Of a stretch of 64,000 nt of DNA, positions 23,203 to 34,464 are shown piece after piece. Positions within the stretch are counted from its first letter, which is position 1, and every line of letters starts with the position of its first letter. Below the pieces are notes generated by a model, which was not told the origin of the DNA, did not search any database, and was given only the letters and a program-made list of their open reading frames with translations. The stretch comes from Hormiphora californensis. Its lineage: Eukaryota; Ctenophora; Tentaculata; Cydippida; Pleurobrachiidae. The stretch is from contig CM035353.1 of NCBI GenBank assembly GCA_020137815.1, positions 5,637,597 through 5,701,596 on the forward strand, given 5' to 3'. The translations under genes and the position numbers were made by a program.

Positions 23203-23356
23203 TTGCTTCGAAGATCCAAACTGAATCACACTGAAAAGTTTGGTTGGTTCTTCAAGTTAGCAGGCGTTCAGTTGTGAACACCTGTTGTGTGCGACGCATT
23301 GGCACGTGCGACGTGGGCGCTGGCAAGATGTTACATGTTGCAACATGTAAAAGCCT
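23203..23356. repeat. 154-bp dispersed repeat, copy 2
   Basis: Second copy of 20923-21076. Here the 3' side continues into GCCAGCGCCCACG, pairing with CGTGGGCGCTGGC inside the repeat to form a strong hairpin. Confidence 0.7.
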
Positions 23357-23639
23357 GCCAGCGCCCACGTTTTTGTAAACAAGATTAATTTCATTATGTT
23401 CTAACATAACGCTGAATTCCCTAATCTCTGCCCTGTGAAGTTTTATTGTGAAGGAAGAGCATCATTGCTACATGATCGCTGTTACAGCAATTAGCGGGAC
23501 ACAAAATCCCGATGATATACATCCGACAAACAGTGTATTACAATATCCTTGTGTTTTAGTAGCCCTGAATTGCGCACCGCACAGCCACATTGCACGCCTC
23601 ACATTCCACCGTTTTAACGGGGGTCCAGATTGGTAATGA

Positions 23640-23679
23640 GGAGGAGAGAGAGAGAGGTTGTTGAAGAAGAGAGAGAGAG

Positions 23680-23776
<97 letters not shown>

Positions 23777-23837
23777 GGAAGAAAAGCTGTAACTATGGCA
23801 ACCAGCACATCGACCACAAACAACACTTTCCACTAAT

Positions 23838-23909
<72 letters not shown>

Positions 23910-23924
23910 CTCTCTCTTAGCCCT
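23640..23924. repeat. GA array (23640-23771) and CT array (23844-23924)
   Basis: Two opposed dinucleotide microsatellites separated by ~70 bp, so they can pair as an inverted repeat. Confidence 0.95.
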
Positions 23925-23959
23925 CTTAATATTCTTCCCTCAAATTATTCAAGTTGTAA

Positions 23960-24125
23960 CACCCTTGTTCCATGGGCAGAATTCGGCCAAATTTAGGCTG
24001 AATTACGCCTTTTAGGCTGAATTCTGCGGCCGAATTACGCCGCAGAATTACGCCTTGTGCACAGGCCGAATTACGCCTAAAAGGCGTAATTCGGCCTTTT
24101 TGGTAGCCCCTCGGGAGGGTGTTAT
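23960..24125. repeat. Hairpin cluster around GGCCGAATTACGCC
   Basis: A perfect palindrome lies at 24064-24096 (GGCCGAATTACGCC arms, 5-nt loop). Several further GAATTACGCC/GGCTGAATT repeats precede it, and an AACACCC...GGGTGTT pair encloses the block (about 23958-24122). Probably a small fold-back element. Confidence 0.7.
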
Positions 24126-24533
24126 TCACACATCTAATTGATCAATGAAATAACTCAGTAGATCTCTCTTTCACACCATGCTTAATTAGGGCGGGAAAAA
24201 CCATCTCACACGGAGTTTGTGCGGCTGTGTGTCAGTATTTTTCTTCCCGTGGAACCGCGGTGCTCACTTTCAAACGGCAGATCCTTTTGCGGAGTTCTGC
24301 CCATGGAACTAGGGGGTAAGGGGCAAATCACATCAATCATATCAAATGGATTTTTATCAAATGGATTTTCGTGCACGTAACGGTTTTTGAGCGGATGGAA
24401 AATTAAACTGCCTGCAACGGTCTACAAGAAACATTTGTGGCGGTCGCGTGTTCCGTATTTTAGCCCAAACTGTGGCGTATTTGCGCTAAAATATGGAATT
24501 GGATTTTTGATTCTGGATTTTAGGAGTTAGGAC

Positions 24534-27045
24534 ATGCAATCTCTATTTACAGGAGGTAACAGACCGGCCAGTTCTCTATCAGTACGATCTATTACGAGTG
24601 TGCGGAGTGCAGAGTCTGTTCTCACTACAAGAAGTAGTCCAGTGAGAGGGACAAGGACCACGAGAAAACCTATTGGAGCTACATCTAAACATGGTAACTG
24701 GATGGGCAAATGGTCGACGCTCTTGAGTCTTGCAAGTAGCGCTCTGTGCAACTTGACATTTCGTCACATATCATGAGCCAAGTTGCAGAATCGTGTTCGT
24801 CGCGCGCGTTTTGATAGTGAAAAGTACAACAAAATTCAGTGTCAGCAGTGTGTAAACGCGCGCCACCTTGTTTATGCTGTCTACATGTGATTTGGAAAGG
24901 CGCTGAAAAGCGCTCATTGCAGAGAATGTTTCTGCCGAAAATAATCATGCAATTAATTTCAGCTGGTAGAGCCCCTGGGATACGACTGTCTGTGGAATAC
25001 AGCGAGGAAACTGGGGTACTAAAGGTCCGAGTTTGGTCATTACAAAGTCTGGTCATGACGCCAGAACTATCGAACACCCCCAATGTGTCCATACACGTTA
25101 GGAGTTGTGTTTTTCCAGGGGCTAAGATTTGGAGTAAAACAGAGGACAATATGGTGGAGAAGTTTCTACCAAACCAAGGTAGGCAGACCTAGTAATCGGA
25201 ATCAGAATATGAAACCGATATATCAGGGTTGAGGCACCCAATCTTTTAGGTTTTGTTGAATTTTATCAGACAGGAATTTGGCTTTTCTAGTATTGCCACC
25301 CTTCATTTACCTTTTTGAGTAAGTACTCAACAACCCTAATTACCTATAATCCAATGAACACTGAACCCACACTTTTAACAGATACGGAAAGTGGAGAGAA
25401 AAAAGGGGGAGGAGAAGAGCGGTTTACAGAGGCCATTTCTCTACAACAAATCCCTCTCGACAGAAAAATGACTTTCCGTAACATTTCAGGTCCGTTGAAA
25501 TGGTTTCATAGGACCCATTTTACATAGTGTAATTATAGACACAGGGATCACTCATTCTGCAATTGAACATGTCAATAATTGACATTCGATTGTGGCCCGG
25601 AGCATAGTTAGACATATATCTACACTGGCTGTTATCATTGTGTAGATATTTCTAGTCATCATCATGCACAATAAAAAGAAAATGTTACACTGGGCTAGTT
25701 TGAATGATCCCTGTTAGAAAATATTAAAATGCCCACTTATTAGCCGTCAACAAATAGAACATTAACAAATAATTGACTCATATTTTCCGCGTTAAACACG
25801 GCTGCTGAGATGAAGTAAAACACTTTTTATCACATAGTTTGGACGTTTGTGGTTATAACACTGCCATTTTTGGCCAAATTTTATCTTTGGCTCGTTGGAT
25901 AGAGGGCATTGAGCTCTTTCCATAAAGCTAAAGTTTAAGCAAATTGGTGAAGAAATGGCGGAGTTATGGCACAAAACGCTTTAAAACGTGCATTTCTTGA
26001 GCTGTATGGAAAGAGCTCGATGTCCCCTTTCTAAGATTATGAGATTTGGTCAAGAAATGGCAGAAATATTACCAAAAACGTCCAAATTATGTGTTTGACT
26101 TTACCGCTAACCTGCTCAGAGTTCAAACAAATAAACATTCACAGCTAAGAATAAAGTAACATCCAAAAACATTAGAATTTTAAACAATTAAATAGGGGAC
26201 TAAGTATGTCCAGTATAGTAATATTTCAGTTCACTATCATCTAGCTCTTCCCATTGAATCGCCTGACACTGTGTCGTGTTACCTCGGCAAATAAATACAT
26301 ATCTACAAATACCAATAGTAATTATTATTTTCTGAAATATTCCTGTAATTCAATTGATTATTCTCCAATTACTAACACTTTTGTCTTCCCCAGAAAACGA
26401 ATTATCTGAAAAGAATATTGAAATAGCGGTGTGTGTAAAGGTGCCTAGCAGAGTGTCCAGTAAGGTTATCTACCTTGCCAAACTATTCCTAAAGTGAGTG
26501 ACAAATGAGTTGGGTGCTATTTTTATCATGGTTATGAAAATGAAAATTTTGAAACTGTTTTCTACCGCCAGTTTGTTTTAGTTTCGCTGAACTTGATTTT
26601 CTGCAGGTGTGAAGAGGCGGTAAACGTGGTTATGCCCAAATGGTTCCTGATGACCAGCTGCTCTATAGAGAAAAAGAATGCCAAGCTACCGGCTGGAGGG
26701 ACAATGTATAAGAATCTAGCAGCTGACAAGGGAGAACAGGGATCCTGGGACCCTCCCAGCCCACTCAAATCACCCTCTCTGACGAGTGCTGCCTCTGTTA
26801 GTCATGTCCGAATTACAGAGCCAATTTCAACTAAACCGCCACCCAAGGGATCTAGCAAGAAAGAGGGACTGAGAAATCCATTCAAACGTGATCAGAAACT
26901 CAATATGGCCCGTGCGATTGAAATGAGCCGAGTCAAATCGGACATTAGGGTAGACCTTGGAGACTCTGATGAGCCAGAATATAAAAGTCAAGGCAATAGG
27001 TTGGAATTTAGTACGGCTGCTAGGTCTATTGATGATATGGTGTAA
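24534..27045 (+). CDS. C2-domain protein, five exons, 340 aa
   Basis: Exons 24534-24693, 24963-25178, 25382-25489, 26394-26493 and 26607-27045; phases 1,1,1,2 agree. Residues 1-55 are a Ser/Arg/Thr-rich leader. Residues ~56-205 look like one synaptotagmin-type C2 beta-sandwich: GIRLSVEYSEETGVLKVRVW opens it, a VSIHVRSC strand follows, then a strand-rich stretch with KVIYLAKLFLK. The expected Ca-binding Asp pairs are not evident, so it may bind lipid or protein without calcium. The C-terminus is polar (PPKGSSKKEGLRNPFKRD) with no membrane segment. An upstream exon cannot be excluded, as a second acceptor-like TTTACAG lies at 24545-24551. AATAAA at 27201-27206 is a candidate polyadenylation signal. 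Intron 3 carries a fold-back element. Confidence 0.65.
25816..26104. mobile_element. Fold-back element in C2-gene intron
   Basis: Imperfect inverted repeat of ~290 bp. Left arm TTTGGACGTTTGTGG and GAGCTCTTTCCATA pair with right-arm AAACGTCCAAATTATG and TATGGAAAGAGCTC. Arms ~110 bp and diverged. No coding capacity. Confidence 0.65.
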
Positions 27046-27406
27046 AGATATTTTATTAGCGTGACCCTATTTTTCAGAGCTATTTGGGAACTACTTTTAT
27101 CTTTTGCTACTATGTACATATGTATTTTGTGTAATTATTAGTTGGTTTATACAGTGAGGTATTATGATTAATTATGGACTATTTTATGCGTGTTAATAAT
27201 AATAAATAATAATGTAAGTGATTACAATTCAGCATGTATTTATGTGTAGTTTGTAGTTTGTAGTACGGTTTTATTTGATTTCTACCAAATACCTAAAATA
27301 ACGTGTTTAAATTTGGCTAATTAACTAATGATATTAGCTATATAATAAGAGAGGTTTCGGTCCGTGGTAGGATTCGATCTGTCCATCTATAAAATTAAAC
27401 TGATAA
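27046..27406. other. Convergent 3' region between C2 gene and GPCR
   Basis: AT-rich sequence with AATAAA-type signals near 27200. Probably the 3' UTRs of the two convergent genes. Confidence 0.5.
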
Positions 27407-30400
27407 TCAAAGTGCACTTGTAACAGTTGTTAAATTACCATTCAACCGACCTCCGTACTTGGGTTTCTTACGGGCCTTCTCAACCCGTTTCCGGCTCCGT
27501 AGATAGTACAAAATAGGATTTCCCGTGCTGTTCACAGTAATTGTATAAGTGTTTATTAAAAAGAATATGTAGTAGAAACAACTCCGACCGTTCTCTGTTG
27601 TGGGGTAGATGTTCCACGGAATTAGACCTGACGTAGGGAGACTCATGGTTAGAGAAAAATAACGTTAAATATGCATGGTTTAGTCTTCCAATATAAAATT
27701 GCTATGAATTGTAGCATAGTAATGCGGTGTTACGTCAATCCCAATAAACTGCCTGAGAAATATTGATTCCCCCAAGATCTCTGATCTCTCTCTACCGAAC
27801 CCTTTGAGAGAAATAAAATGCACGAGCTGCACCAAATTCCTACCTATATTCTTGAAAAGAAAGAGGAATCTCATCACCCCACTTGGCATGTAACAAAGTG
27901 CGAATAGAACGACAATGTAGAGGGTCGTCTTCGATGCGCCCCTTCTCAGAGAACTCTTGCTTTTGTTCAAACCTAGTCCGGAGAGGGGATTAGATCATAA
28001 AGTCGAATGAAATATTGCAAGTACAGTCGGACCCCGATTTAGGGACACCCTCGGGGGAAAGGGTCTTGTCCACTAAATTGGGGTGTCCACTAAATCGGGG
28101 TGAGCCATATTTGGCCCATAAAAACCTATTTTATGCCCAAAATACTATCATACTATTATTAAAGCAAATAGGGAAATCCCATGTCCCGTTTTTTTTACCA
28201 AATATGGCAAATAGTGTCACGCAAAAATTCCTGGAAATGGCCTTTTGCACGTGTTGTCCCTAAAGGGACCTTGGCAACCTGCCAGCTTGAGCCTTAAACT
28301 GCACGTGCATCCTTGATTCATCTCTCTGCCGGTTGTGTGATTGATCGTTTGCTCGATTTGATCTGTTCACCACGTTTCGTGAACATGACTACTCAACTTC
28401 AACACAATCGCCAGCGAGTTTGGAGGAGCTATATGTCCCAAACTGGCGCTGACACCTATAGACTACGTGATAGAATCCTACAAAAGAGGTGATTATTTAA
28501 ATTCAAAAAATGTTGTCAACACACGTAATAACAAAGTATCAATGGCACTAATAAGAAATGACAGTAATACGTGAAAGTATTTTGTAAATGTGCTCCTTCA
28601 TAAAATACAACAGGACCTGGCAAAAGAGGACCCGTGGATTTTCTGTCGAAAGAATCCCTGTGGTTAATTTACCTGATAAATTTACTGATTTTAAAAATTT
28701 CAAATGAAACTACACTATTTGCTTAGTTTACTGTATGACCATCCCCGACATTCGCCCGTAGGGCGAGCGGGTTTACTAGTATTATTAAGACTAAAGACAC
28801 CTCTAACTGTTATATGCAATATTCATGTATTGATGACATCATCATTTCTGATTAGAAATAGAAAAATTAAATAGTTTTTTGGGGAAAAAAATCCTGTCCC
28901 TAAATCGGGGTGCCACTAAATCGGGGGCCCCTAAATCGGGGTCTGACTGTACATATAAACAGTTTTTTTGGTCTAATATATTAATATTATACATTATATA
29001 TGCCGTGGTTGGTAACGAAATAGCGAAGGTCGCGAGGAGGGGTCATTTCGTAACCAAATGCCGTGGACTGTGTCACATGTATAAATTAGGACAATAATTG
29101 GGACACTGGGACAGATTGATAACTATCTGAGTACCCCAGGAACCGACCGAATCAGGAAATACTGGTCCCCGATTGGCTGATAACCAGTCACGTGACCTAA
29201 ATAGCGAGCTCTGATTGGTTCGGTCGGTTCCTGGAGTACCCATTATGGTGTCGTTATGAAATATTACCTGACTGTCGGAGCTTGTATAGCATTACACATA
29301 GTAGAGCAACGACAAGGAATAGTGGCAAGTCAATACACAGGAGTGGCATAGCGGTTAGTAGCTGTGGGGAGAGGGATCGATAGTTGACACAATGACACAG
29401 ATGCATTTGATTTGATAAGAATTAAGAGCGGTTGCCTTGGGCACGAGGGTCATAATCACTAATTAGTGATACTATAATAGCACCGCTAGTGAGGGTCGTG
29501 GCTGATTGTGGAGGTGGGGGTGGTTGGGGGCCGGGGTGACTGGTTGTAGAGGTGGGGGTGGTTGGGGGCCGGGGTGGCTGATTGTAGAGGTGGGGGTGGT
29601 TGGGGGCCGGGGTGGCTGGTTGTGGAGGTGGTTGGGGGCCGGTGATGGTTGTAGAGGTGGGGGTGGTTGGGTGCCGGGGTGGCTGATTGTAGAGGTGGGG
29701 GTGGTTGGGGCCGGGGTGGCTGGTTGTGGAGGTGGGGGTGGTTGGGGGCCGGTGTGTGTGTGTGTTTTGCACCGCCCGTCATTCCTCCCACTTTACTGCC
29801 CCACAATGGTCGGCAGACAACCTATATTAATATCACTCTTCGCCACCGTCCCCCACACGTAGGGATAATGTTGATGTTGTTCCGGTTTGGGTCCTGGTAT
29901 TTTGTCGAGCAAGCTCAACATTTCCCTCGAACCTTCGCCGGCATCACAAGAAGAGTATTTGATACAGTGAATCTAATAGTAGACTGACATACCTATATTG
30001 TCAGGACAATGGATGGAATTTACCTGTCTCACAGACTGGTCTCTGGTTACTACTGCTCCAAGGAGCTGTAGAGGTAGGTGGGTTGCCGGATATGACAATA
30101 CCGTGGGTTCACCATCTAATCGGTGACGGCTGAAATATCTTATCACACCTCAGGTCTTGGGTCAAAACCGCTAGCAGTACTTATCAGCATGCAACCTGGG
30201 GGTCCGGACAGCTAATTTCTTAGCAAGCACAGATAAGCATGAAAACGCTTATGTAAACTTCTGGTGAGCATTTGGCAAATTATCGACTCCCAGGGGTTGC
30301 ACTATTGCGGGGTAATTACTTGCCATACGGCGGAGGTGGCCATTTGTTATAGCCCAGACCTGCCCTGCCACTCTTGGGTCCCTTATTGCGTTGTTATAGA

Positions 30401-33400
30401 AGAAAAATCCCCCATAAGTAGCGTTGCCCTATAGTTTGCCACTTGTTCCAGGTCGGGATAGTTAGGGATGGTTTAATCGAATAGGTTACTTTTGGCTATT
30501 AGTTTGGAGAATTTTACCAAATCAAGTGTGATGCTTGATCTGTTTGTTAGTGAGGAGGATTGTTCTAGATATATTGCAAAGGTAGTATGTGGTAAAAATT
30601 TGGGCAGAGGTTCCCCAGGGGAATAACCCCTATTTTTGCGAGAGAAGGTAACCTCCGTCCGACCAATATGGGATGTTGGACAGGAGGGCTGTTTTAAAGG
30701 CTACAGCTGCCGGGTGATTACAAATCATGGGTTGCCATAATTGAGGGAGGCTAGTTCTCTGGCGTAGACTTTACCCCCATAATTAAATGGGAGACAGCCG
30801 AAGGGTCATCAGGCATGCCTAGTAGGCAGAGGCCCTCGGTGATTACAAATCATGGGTTGCCATGTGTAACAAGGTTACTGGCTGGGGTGAGATTATCAGT
30901 TCAACCGGGATCCCCACTAAGACTCAGCCCGACGACCGACCGACAAACGATCGATCAACGACTGATATCAATCGTCAACCAACCGCTCATCAATCGACCG
31001 CCGAACCAAATCCCAGCAGGGACCAGCCGCACTGCAAGAGCTCGGTGCCATAGTTGAGTTCGGCAAGGTCTCTGGCAAAGTTTACTCCCTAAGATTGGGG
31101 AGAGAGCCGGTGTGATTTGACCGTAATCACTGGACCATCAGCCAACCAGGTCCACGGCAACGGGACTGAGCTCGAAGAACTCAGCTGGCACGAAGAACCT
31201 GAGTTCCCCCCGCTGTGGGGGCCGGTGATATGGTTGTGGAGGACGATTACTTTAAAGGGGGAGGGGAGTCCCTTAGTTGCAGCGGAGTGCTGTTCACAGG
31301 AATGGAAATTGCTTTGGGAAATTCTAGTAAGTTTCCTAGTGGCAGAGGGAAATTTAGGAGGGCAGTTAGAGACAGTTATCCAACTTGAATTATGCAATAG
31401 ACAACAGTGATATTTTAGCTGTCAGTGCCACTCCTCAAAAAAGTTAAATTGAAGTATTATATTATGTCTGGTTTCAACATTGAAATGGTTAGTTTTACAG
31501 AGGAATTTTATATGCCAAGCTGAACTAGAAAGAATACCTTTTCAAAGCGTTCGTGGATGCCAAGGAAGCGGTAGGAGACGGAGAATGTAATGGAGGTGGT
31601 TTCGTTGTGATAGAAGTAGTGGCGCCCAAAGTAGAATGGAAAGGCACAGTAGAGGAATCCTAGAATCCAGAACAAAATGCTCACCTTTATCAGATTCTGA
31701 AAGGGGGTCCGGGGTACATTATCTTAGCATGATATTGTAGATTCTGAAAGGGGGTCCGGGGTACATTATATTAGCATGATATTGTAGATTTTACCTAAAA
31801 ATGAAGAACTAGAGTGAGCATTCGTCGAACCCTCAAAGAGTGAGCCACACAAGATGATGGCATGGGCATAATATCGAAAACACGTGTAGAACTGCATTTT
31901 ATCGGGTATCCGGGGGGGGGGGGGGGGGGGGGAGTATATGGTCATTTTTTTTTTAACTTGTGCAACTACCAAATTTTTTCAAATGATCATAGCAAAATAG
32001 CTGTGGCCACTGGAAATTTACTCAGCACCTCAAAAAATCGAGAAATATTTAAAGTTCAATTTAGTGAAAGAACGAAGTCTCTAGCTTACTCCAGTGAGGT
32101 GCTATAGCATTTCTACGCCGTGAGGTGCTATCGTGAGGTGCCCCCGATTTGTAGAAATACCGTTTGATCAAAAATCTCCAAACTTTCAGAAATGGTGGGG
32201 ATATTTCTCACTCATCAGATGAGGTGAAAACCATGGAAAAATTTACTCATTTGGTGAGGTGCAGGCCGATTTTAGAGCTAAAAGTTTACTCACTAGGGGT
32301 CAAATGAGTAAATAAAGAATTGAAACTTGGCATAAAGCAAGATTAGACAATTTCCCTCCTGATTTACCGAAAATTTGCTCTAAAAATTACTCAGCGAGTG
32401 AGGTGCAGACCCTCAAAAAATGACATATTTTACCTACTTCTCCAGTGCACCTCACAGGTTGAGCAATGACCTTGGAATCGATTAGGTAGTGTTTGGGGAT
32501 GTCATATGAGCAAATTAAGGCCACTTTTAGAACTATATACTCACTGAGTGAGGTGCAATTAGCGTTTGAAGAAAATACAGTTTTTTGGGTGCACCTCACT
32601 CATTGAGCAAAATTTTTGGAACTTTTTTGGTACAAATGATGGTTTTGAGTCTACTGCAAGTATCTAGCTAGGAAAAGTCGTGAAACGTGAGGTGCTATGG
32701 GCTTAAAAGTAGCTGTAAGTATACAGTGTAACTTTAAACACCGGTTGCACCTCATAGATTGAGTAAGTTTGCTTACATATTTTAAAGGTGTTTATATTGG
32801 ACATTTTTCAGCATATTTTCGAAAATTTTAGGAAAAAATATCAAAATTTGACGGAATGGCACACGCTTTTGCAAACATGGTCACCGGCACCTCACGAGAT
32901 GAGTTTTTAATTTATTTTGCCTGTAAATCTATTCCCTATACACTTTTACACATAATATTCGTTGGAAAATAATATTTTTTGACAAAAACTATGATAAAAG
33001 TCGAAAAAACTGAACTTATGTCATTTTCGGAAAAAATTTTGCACAAGTTAAAAAAAAAAATGACCATATGCTACCTGGAAGGTGATGTAGTTTTTGTATT
33101 TCAGGGGCCTTGCTACTCCGATTATTCGAGCTCCACATATGATGAGGATTAGGTAAAGGGACATGACAGGCATTAGGGTGCACAAGAACCCCAGTAGATT
33201 TTGTAGGACCAAACTCAAGGAGAGATCGTTAAATCGTCCTTTTACAAACATAAACGCTGAAAATGAGGAAGTTTTAAATCGATCGATTCTAGCTGTAAAA
33301 TGAATGTAAAATGAATTTTTCCCTTAACATCTTACATCACAATGGCAATTGAGGTGTACTTCAACCCTATCTAGACATTGGATTTGGTGAAAAGATATTC

Positions 33401-33736
33401 TGAGAGGTTTCATGATGCATACATCACAATGACAAATACAAGAGCTAATAATAGTACCTGAGAATGGAGCCACAATGAGACAGTATATAAAGTCAGTCAA
33501 TGCCAGTTGGCACAGAAGGGTAAACTGAAGGATCTTCTTACGGTCTGATCGGACCAGATTAATCCACATCCAAATATTACCAATTACCCTGGGAACATTA
33601 AATATTACTAATTACCCTGTAAACATGTGATTGGGGGCTGTAGGTACATTTATAGCAACATATAGTTGGTTTCTTACCCGACGATGCAGATGAGAAAGAG
33701 AGAGAACCCAATGAGAATATCAACAGCTTGATTCAT
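27407..33736 (-). CDS. Class A (rhodopsin-type) GPCR, seven exons, ~324 aa
   Basis: Model (5' to 3'): 33736-33678, 33588-33458, 33256-33075, 31696-31538, 29361-29268, 27972-27844, 27627-27407; phases 2,1,0,0,1,1 agree at every joint. Roughly one helix per exon: TM1 with GN (IVGVIGNIWMW), TM2 with LALTDF and a Pro, TM3 ending in GARIIGVARPLKY (in place of DRY), TM4 with a conserved-position Trp and an HNET glycosylation site in loop 2, TM5 with Pro, TM6 with ALCYMPSG, TM7 with NPILYY, then a Lys/Arg-rich tail. The GAR replacing DRY is unusual. The ATG at 33736 may be internal if a short 5' exon exists. Introns of 2.2, 1.3 and 1.3 kb hold transposons. Ligand unknown. Confidence 0.8.
28024..28949. 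mobile_element. Long pogo-like element (926 bp) in GPCR intron
   Basis: Same CAGTCGGACCCCGATTTA ends as the small MITEs, with TA on both sides (28022-28023 and 28950-28951), but a 0.7-kb unrelated interior. A 35-codon frame starts at ATG 28385 (MTTQLQHNRQRVW...) and ends next to a GGTGATT that could be a splice donor. This may be a remnant of an autonomous parent's first exon, but I see no DDE or helix-turn-helix motif. Confidence 0.75.
29137..29233. mobile_element. hAT-like MITE in GPCR intron
   Basis: 97-bp member of the CAGGAACCGACCGA family with its own perfect 8-bp duplication GAGTACCC (29129-29136 and 29234-29241). It lies 34 bp from the TM5 exon. Confidence 0.85.
29494..29760. repeat. 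38-bp G-rich minisatellite
   Basis: About seven copies of a unit with GGTGGGGGTGGTTGGGGGCC, truncated by ~12-19 bp in some. Dense G runs give quadruplex potential on the plus strand. It sits in the intron between TM4 and TM5 exons of the minus-strand GPCR. Gly/Trp- and Pro/Thr-rich open frames across it are repeat artefacts. Confidence 0.85.
29770..31537. other. GPCR intron sequence without recognised gene
   Basis: Contains two copies of a GTGATTACAAATCATGGGTTG block (30715 and 30839) followed by similar TCTCTGGC...TTTACTCCC text, suggesting fragments of a degraded repeat. Open frames up to 102 codons show no domain signature. Confidence 0.5.
31689..31785. repeat. 48-bp tandem duplication at a splice acceptor
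   Basis: Two copies of a 48-bp unit beginning AGATTCTGAAAGGGGGTCCG. Read on the minus strand, the copy nearest the exon supplies the CCCTTTCAG acceptor of the TM4 exon, so a second identical acceptor lies 48 bp upstream. Confidence 0.85.
31936..33069. mobile_element. 1.1-kb TIR element full of GTGAGGTGC motifs
   Basis: TIRs ATATGGTCA-T10-AACTTGTGCA and its complement. The interior carries about a dozen GTGAGGTGC or GCACCTCAC motifs on both strands within 32090-32895, often next to a TTGAGCA/ACTCA block. It begins 6 bp inside the intron after the TM3 exon and is preceded by a run of ~22 G (31911-31932). Non-coding; superfamily unknown. Confidence 0.75.
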
Positions 33737-33955
33737 ACTAGAGCTAAAAACAGAAGGTGCATGGGTGATTATCACAACTCTGTAATGGGAGAAAATAATG
33801 CTGGGGAGAGAAATACTTGGGGAGAGAATTTTTGGGACAGGGAAATTAAGGGAAGTGAGGGATAACTGTTTTTTACCTATCCGGTTTCAGTGAATTTAGT
33901 TCAAACTATCTCCTGCGTCTGAGTTACGTAACAGCAAATTACACGCACCTACAAC

Positions 33956-34134
<179 letters not shown>

Positions 34135-34464
34135 ACTACATTCCTCCACCTCCAAAAGTCTCCACAACACTGTATCTCCAGCTGTCTGTGCTTTGTCTGC
34201 TTTGCACCTTGTTTTATATTACCGGCCTCAAGTTAGGGACAGCACTAATTGGGATGATCTCAATTGTATAAGGAGGCAGACAGCACCCTGGCCGGGGTGG
34301 TGGGGGGGGGGGGGGGTGTTTGGGGGGCTGGTCCTCATTGGTAACTTTTCAGCTGCAACTGAACAATGTGTCTGTCGCTCGAGCAAACGATCAATTGCAA
34401 GCCGTAGGATGGCAGGGACCACTAGTTAAACTGTAAACCATTACCCAATTATTATAGAGGTATA

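Larger units (their letters stand above)
22178..24533. other. Gene-poor repeat cluster
   Basis: Between the secreted-protein and C2 genes. It holds a pogo-like MITE, a fold-back MITE, a 154-bp repeat, GA and CT arrays and a hairpin-rich block (listed separately). At 22860-22890 there is a short AAGTCGCGACTTGGGCGACC-type palindrome cluster. No coding exon recognised. Confidence 0.6.

Noticed and set aside
24064-24096. Perfect hairpin considered as a terminator or structural RNA
   Set aside because: Eukaryotic context and surrounding copies of the same motif favour a small fold-back element.
29422-29862. Pro/Thr/His-rich and Gly/Trp-rich frames
   Set aside because: Products of the 38-bp G-rich minisatellite inside a GPCR intron.
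31117-31410. 97-codon frame with Trp-rich stretches
   Set aside because: Lies in a GPCR intron; no recognisable domain, splice context or partner exon.
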